This document shows, piece by piece, positions 59,746 through 64,000 of a stretch of 64,000 nt of DNA. A program made the position numbers and the translations under genes. Below the pieces are notes generated by a model that worked only from the letters and a program-made list of their open reading frames with translations, had not been told where the DNA came from and did not search any database. Numbering within the stretch: position 1 is the first letter of the stretch; each line of letters begins with the position of its first letter. Origin of the DNA: G965222335 sp965222335 (GTDB lineage: Bacteria > Pseudomonadota > Gammaproteobacteria > Pseudomonadales > Halieaceae); the NCBI GenBank assembly GCA_965222335.1, contig OZ244944.1, positions 1,240,001 through 1,304,000 on the forward strand, given 5' to 3'.

Positions 59746-61095
59746 TCATTGCAGCGCCGCCTCGACCTGCTCCGCAAGCTGCGCGCAGAGTGCGCTCACC
59801 TCGTCGCCATCCTCGCCCTCGACCATCACCCGCACCAGGGGTTCGGTGCCCGAGGGCCGCAGCAGGACACGGCCGCGGCTGCCCAGCTTCGCCTCCACTG
59901 TTTGCACCGCCTCCGCCACCGCGGGGTATCGCCCAAGGTCAACGCGACCCTTGACCCGCACGTTAATCATGGTCTGGGGGCACTTGTGCATGCCGCGACG
60001 CAGACTCGCCAGGTCGCGCTCCGCCGCCCGCATCGCCACCAGGACCTGCAGGGAGGCAACGATACCGTCGCCGGTGGTAGTGAGGTCGGCGCAGATAATG
60101 TGCCCTGAGGACTCGCCGCCCAGGTGCCAGCCTCGCGCCTCCATCATTTCCTTCACGTAGCGATCGCCCACCCCGGCCCGGGCCAGTTCCAGCCCCGCTT
60201 CCTCCAGGGCCAGCTCCAGGCCCAGGTTGGACATCAGGGTGCCCACGACCCCGGCGTCAGCGGTACCGCTGGCCAGGCGGTGCCGGGCGATGATGTAGAG
60301 CAATTCATCGCCGTCCACGAGGTCGCCGCCGGCATCCACGAACAGGACCCGGTCGCCGTCGCCATCGTAGGCAATGCCCAGGTCAGCGCCCTCGGCGCGC
60401 ACCACCCGGGAGAGCTCCGCGGTGTCAGTGGATCCCACGCCCTGGTTGATATTGAAGCCGTCGGGGGAGACACCCACCTTGATCACCCTGGCGCCCAGCT
60501 CTGACAGGACGTTGGGCGCCACGTGATAGGTCGCGCCGTGGGCACAGTCGACCGCGATAGTGAGACCGCGCAGGTTGAAGCTCTCGGGTACGGTTGCCTT
60601 GCAATACTCGATGTAACGCCCGGCGGCATCGTCTACCCGCACCACCTTGCCGATATCCCGGGAGGACACGGTGACCAGTTCCTTGTCGAGCTCCGCTTCG
60701 ATGGCCATCTCCACCGCATCGGGCAGCTTCGCGCCCTCGGCGGAGAAAAACTTGATGCCGTTATCGTAGAAGGGGTTGTGGGACGCGCTGATCACGATAC
60801 CCGCGACCGCGCCCTGGGTCCGGGTCATCAGGGCCACGGCCGGGGTCGGCATGGGGCCCAGCAGCTTGACGTCGACGCCGGCCGCGACCAACCCGGCCTC
60901 CAGGGCAGATTCAAACATGTATCCCGAGATGCGCGTGTCCTTGCCGATAATTACGGTGTTATGCCCGTTGCGGCCGTTGGCGCCGGCGAACACGCGCCCG
61001 CAGGCCCAACCCAGCTTGAGCATGAAATCCGGTGTAATCGGGCTCTTGCCAACCTCGCCGCGGATGCCGTCGGTTCCAAAATACCGCTTTTTCAT
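59746..61095 (-). CDS. glmM: phosphoglucosamine mutase
   Basis: A 449-residue phosphohexomutase making glucosamine-1-phosphate for UDP-GlcNAc. FGTDGIRGEVG starts the protein; the phospho-Ser loop is VISASHNPFYDNG, the Mg loop is YDGDGDRV, and the sugar loop is GGESSGH. The ATG at 61095 has GGAG five bases upstream and overlaps the folP stop (ATGA). Confidence 0.97.
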   Translation of the reverse strand: MKKRYFGTDGIRGEVGKSPITPDFMLKLGWACGRVFAGANGRNGHNTVIIGKDTRISGYMFESALEAGLVAAGVDVKLLGPMPTPAVALMTRTQGAVAGIVISASHNPFYDNGIKFFSAEGAKLPDAVEMAIEAELDKELVTVSSRDIGKVVRVDDAAGRYIEYCKATVPESFNLRGLTIAVDCAHGATYHVAPNVLSELGARVIKVGVSPDGFNINQGVGSTDTAELSRVVRAEGADLGIAYDGDGDRVLFVDAGGDLVDGDELLYIIARHRLASGTADAGVVGTLMSNLGLELALEEAGLELARAGVGDRYVKEMMEARGWHLGGESSGHIICADLTTTGDGIVASLQVLVAMRAAERDLASLRRGMHKCPQTMINVRVKGRVDLGRYPAVAEAVQTVEAKLGSRGRVLLRPSGTEPLVRVMVEGEDGDEVSALCAQLAEQVEAALQ

Positions 61096-61967
61096 AGTGA
61101 CTCCAGGTCCGCCAGCGCCGCGCACATGGCCAGGGCGTCGACCGTCTCGCGGACATCGTGGGTTCTTATTATGCGCGCGCCCCGCTCCGCCGCCAGCACC
61201 GCCAGGGCCAGACTCGCGGGCAGACGCTCGTGCACCTCGCGCCCGAGCAGCTTGCCGATCAGGGACTTGCGCGACAAGCCCACCAGCAGCGGCAGACCCT
61301 CCCCGGCCAGGCGCGGCAGCTCCCGCAGCAGGCGCAGGTTGTGCTGCACACTCTTGCCAAAACCGAAACCGGGATCCAGCAACAGGCGTTCGCGTGGAAT
61401 GCCGGCCTGCTCGCAGGCCGCTACCCGGGCCTGCAGAAAATCCAGCACCTCGTCCACCACGTCGTCATAGCGGGGGGCTTTCTGCATCGACCCGGGCTCA
61501 CCCTGCATGTGCATCAGGCAGACCGGCAGGCCAGTTTCTGCTGCGGCCGCCAGCGCACCCTCGCGACGCAGGGCGCGCACGTCATTGATCAGCCCTGCCC
61601 CCGCCGCGGCCGATGCCCGGATCACGGCGGGTGAACTGGTATCGACCGATATCACCACGTCCAGCTCCGCCCTCACCCGCTCCACCAGCGGGATCACCCG
61701 CGCCAGTTCCTCCGCCTCGGACACGGGTTCGGCGCCGGGCCGGGTCGACTCACCGCCGATATCCAGTAACACTGCCCCGTCCTCACACATCTGCCTTGCA
61801 CGCGCCAGGGCGCGGTCGAGGTCCAGGCCCTGGCCGCGGTACAGGCTCCCGCCGTCAGAGAAAGAGTCCGGGGTGGTGTTAATGACCCCCATCACAAGGG
61901 GCCGGGAAAGATCCAGCAGGTGCCCGGCGCAGGACAGCGCCGGGTGAGTCAGGTGTGCCGGGGACAC
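61092..61967 (-). CDS. folP: dihydropteroate synthase
   Basis: A 291-residue TIM-barrel enzyme, the sulfonamide target, joining pABA and the pterin. Signatures: VMGVINTTPDSFSDGG and LLLDPGFGFGKSVQHN. The true start appears to be GTG at 61967, 16 bp after ftsH; the long open frame upstream overlaps ftsH and is not coding. No clear ribosome-binding site is seen, so translation may depend on ftsH read-through. Confidence 0.93.
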   Translation of the reverse strand: MSPAHLTHPALSCAGHLLDLSRPLVMGVINTTPDSFSDGGSLYRGQGLDLDRALARARQMCEDGAVLLDIGGESTRPGAEPVSEAEELARVIPLVERVRAELDVVISVDTSSPAVIRASAAAGAGLINDVRALRREGALAAAAETGLPVCLMHMQGEPGSMQKAPRYDDVVDEVLDFLQARVAACEQAGIPRERLLLDPGFGFGKSVQHNLRLLRELPRLAGEGLPLLVGLSRKSLIGKLLGREVHERLPASLALAVLAAERGARIIRTHDVRETVDALAMCAALADLESL

Positions 61968-61983
61968 GTGGTCAGCCGGCGAG

Positions 61984-63918
61984 TCAGTGCTCGCCGGCGG
62001 GACCGCCGATGGGGCTGGCGGGTTCCTCTGGGCTTTCCTCGCGCGGCGCAGGCTCCTCACCGCCGGTGCTGGCGCCGCCGGAACCGCCCCAGTCACGCGG
62101 CTCGCGCGGCTTGCGCCCGGCCATGATGTCCTCGATCTGGTCCGCGTCGATGGTCTCGTAGAGCATCAGCGCCTCGGCCATCACGTGCAGTTTCTCGACG
62201 TTCTCTTCCAGCAGGCGCTTCGACGTGTCGTAACACTCGTCGATGATGGCCCGCACTTCCTCGTCGATCTGCTTGGCGGTCTCGCCGGAGATCGCCTTGT
62301 TGGATTGCCCCGCGGAGCGGCCGAGGAAGACTTCTTCATCCGCATCGTCATACATCAGCGGTCCCATCTTCTCGGACAGGCCCCACTGGGTCACCATCTT
62401 GCGCGCAATCTCGGTAGCGCGCTGGATGTCGTTGGACGCGCCGGTGGTGACGCCATCGCGGCCCAGGGTCATTTCCTCGGCGATGCGGCCACCGAAGAGG
62501 CTGCAGATCTGGCTGATGATATGCCGCCGGCTGTGGCTGTAACGGTCTTCCTCGGGCAGGAACATGGTCACACCCAGGGCCCGGCCACGGGGAATGATGC
62601 TCACCTTGTACACCGGGTCGTGCTCCGGCATCAGGCGGCCGACGATCGCGTGCCCGGCCTCGTGATAGGCGGTATTGCGCTTCTCGTCCTCCGACATGAC
62701 CATGGATTTGCGCTCGGCGCCCATCATGATCTTGTCCTTGGCCAGCTCGAACTGGGTCATACCCACCGTACGCACGCTGGCGCGCGCCGCGAACAGGGCG
62801 GCCTCGTTGACCAGGTTGGCCAGATCAGCACCGGAGAAGCCGGGTGTGCCGCGGGCAATCTTGGACGCATCCACGTCCTCCGCCAACGGCACCTTGCGCA
62901 TATGCACCTTGAGGATGTGCTCGCGGCCACGAATATCGGGCAGGCCGACCACGACCTGGCGGTCGAAGCGGCCGGGGCGCAGCAGCGCCGGGTCGAGGAC
63001 GTCGGGACGGTTGGTCGCGGCGATCACAATCACCCCGTCGTTGACTTCGAAGCCGTCCATCTCGACCAGCAGCTGGTTCAGGGTCTGCTCGCGCTCGTCG
63101 TGACCGCCGCCAAGGCCGGCGCCACGGTGGCGACCCACCGCGTCGATCTCGTCGATAAAGATGATACAGGGCGCCTGCTTCTTGGCCTGCTCGAACATGT
63201 CGCGCACGCGCGACGCACCCACGCCGACGAACATCTCGACGAAGTCGGAGCCGGAGATTGAGAAGAAGGGCACCTTGGCCTCGCCGGCGATCGCCTTGGC
63301 CAGCAGGGTCTTACCGGTACCCGGCTGCCCCACCATCAGCACGCCGCGCGGAATCCGCCCGCCCAGCTTCTGGAAGCGACCCGGGTCGCGCAGGAACTCG
63401 ACCAGCTCCTGTACATCTTCCTTGGCCTCATCAACCCCGGCGACATCGGCGAAAGTGGTCGTGATCTGGTCTTCGCCCAGCAGGCGCGCCTTGCTCTTGC
63501 CGAAGCTCATGGGGCCGCCACGGCCGCCACCGCCACCCTGCATCTGGCGCATGAAGAACATGAATACGGCAATGATGATCAGGATCGGGAAGCTCGCCAC
63601 CAGCAGCTGCGTCCATACGCTCTGCTGTTCCGGCTTGCGACCCTCGACTTCCACCTTGTGCTCCAGCAGGTCGTCGATCAGCTTGGGGTCTTCCAGCATC
63701 GGACGCACGGTCTCGAAGCGCGAGCCATCAAAGCGCTCACCGGTGATGGACAGCCCGTCCACCACCACTTTCTTCACCTGGTCCTGCTGGATTTCCTGGA
63801 TGAATTCCGAGTAGCCCACCTGCTCGGTCGGCGACTGCATATTGAAGTTGTTGAAAACCGACAACAGGACGGCGGCTATTACCAGCCAAAGCAGTAGATT
63901 TTTTGCCATATCACTCAA
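61984..63918 (-). CDS. ftsH: ATP-dependent zinc metalloprotease FtsH
   Basis: A 644-residue membrane AAA+ protease of quality control and LpxC turnover. Two N-terminal helices (LLLWLVIAAVLLSVFNNF; FPILIIIAVFMFFM), Walker A GQPGTGKTLLAKA, Walker B CIIFIDEIDAVG, SRH region NRPDVLDPALLRPGRFDRQ and the zinc site HEAGH near 417. The C-terminal tail is Gly/Pro/Glu-rich. It heads the ftsH-folP-glmM operon; bases 63919-64000 hold its leader and nothing else that I can assign. Confidence 0.98.
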   Translation of the reverse strand: MSDMAKNLLLWLVIAAVLLSVFNNFNMQSPTEQVGYSEFIQEIQQDQVKKVVVDGLSITGERFDGSRFETVRPMLEDPKLIDDLLEHKVEVEGRKPEQQSVWTQLLVASFPILIIIAVFMFFMRQMQGGGGGRGGPMSFGKSKARLLGEDQITTTFADVAGVDEAKEDVQELVEFLRDPGRFQKLGGRIPRGVLMVGQPGTGKTLLAKAIAGEAKVPFFSISGSDFVEMFVGVGASRVRDMFEQAKKQAPCIIFIDEIDAVGRHRGAGLGGGHDEREQTLNQLLVEMDGFEVNDGVIVIAATNRPDVLDPALLRPGRFDRQVVVGLPDIRGREHILKVHMRKVPLAEDVDASKIARGTPGFSGADLANLVNEAALFAARASVRTVGMTQFELAKDKIMMGAERKSMVMSEDEKRNTAYHEAGHAIVGRLMPEHDPVYKVSIIPRGRALGVTMFLPEEDRYSHSRRHIISQICSLFGGRIAEEMTLGRDGVTTGASNDIQRATEIARKMVTQWGLSEKMGPLMYDDADEEVFLGRSAGQSNKAISGETAKQIDEEVRAIIDECYDTSKRLLEENVEKLHVMAEALMLYETIDADQIEDIMAGRKPREPRDWGGSGGASTGGEEPAPREESPEEPASPIGGPAGEH

Positions 63919-64000
63919 CGCTGTTACCTCACCAACTTTCCGTCCGATACGGGCGGTGCGACAGCCTTCCTCCTCAATTATAGCCGGAATCCGGAGCCGC

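Overview
The window looks like a chromosome segment of a marine gammaproteobacterium, most likely close to Halieaceae/Cellvibrionales or Pseudomonadales. This placement is an inference from gene order (cbrX-cbrA-cbrB-sRNA-pcnB-folK-panB-panC, ftsH-folP-glmM-tpiA-secG-tRNA-Leu, and tRNA-fMet-rimP-nusA-infB-rbfA-truB-rpsO-pnp) and protein sequences. No rRNA gene or species marker is present. Positions 12180-64000 are GC-rich, densely packed core genome. Positions 1-12000 are AT-richer accessory DNA.

Positions 1-3070 carry a DUF1993-type protein, a LysR regulator divergent from an azoreductase, and a CMP/dCMP-deaminase-fold nucleoside deaminase. Positions 3215-11816 form an integron cassette array: thirteen attC-like sites alternate with one- or two-gene cassettes, reading leftward. 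Cargo includes two lipoproteins, a BrnT/BrnA-type and a CcdA/CcdB toxin-antitoxin pair, two HNH-nuclease proteins, a CPBP membrane protease and several unknown, mostly membrane, proteins. The attI-like end lies at about 11805-11870. No integrase gene is visible beside it; the next gene is a LexA-controlled dnaE2.

Positions 12180-31271 hold dnaE2, a secreted amidohydrolase, a PHB-depolymerase-like esterase, an MscS channel, argG, pyrC, rnt, an mpl/RND-exporter/YkgJ/LON operon, a PPi-type phosphofructokinase next to inorganic pyrophosphatase, an M15 peptidase, a Rieske protein and sfsA. Positions 31518-42624 hold dksA-gluQ, the CbrXAB carbon/nitrogen two-component system, a strong candidate for a CrcZ-type Hfq-titrating sRNA behind a sigma-54 promoter, then pcnB-folK-dNK-panB-panC.

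Positions 43250-63918 are the conserved translation/envelope neighbourhood, all on the minus strand. It is interrupted between tRNA-Leu and tRNA-fMet by a fumarylacetoacetase-family gene and hppD (tyrosine catabolism), a lipoprotein and a large surface protein with a sorting tail. Both tRNA genes are followed by partial copies of their own 3' ends. The most interesting items for follow-up are the integrase-less array against an SOS-controlled polymerase, the CrcZ-like RNA, and the tRNA 3'-end copies.
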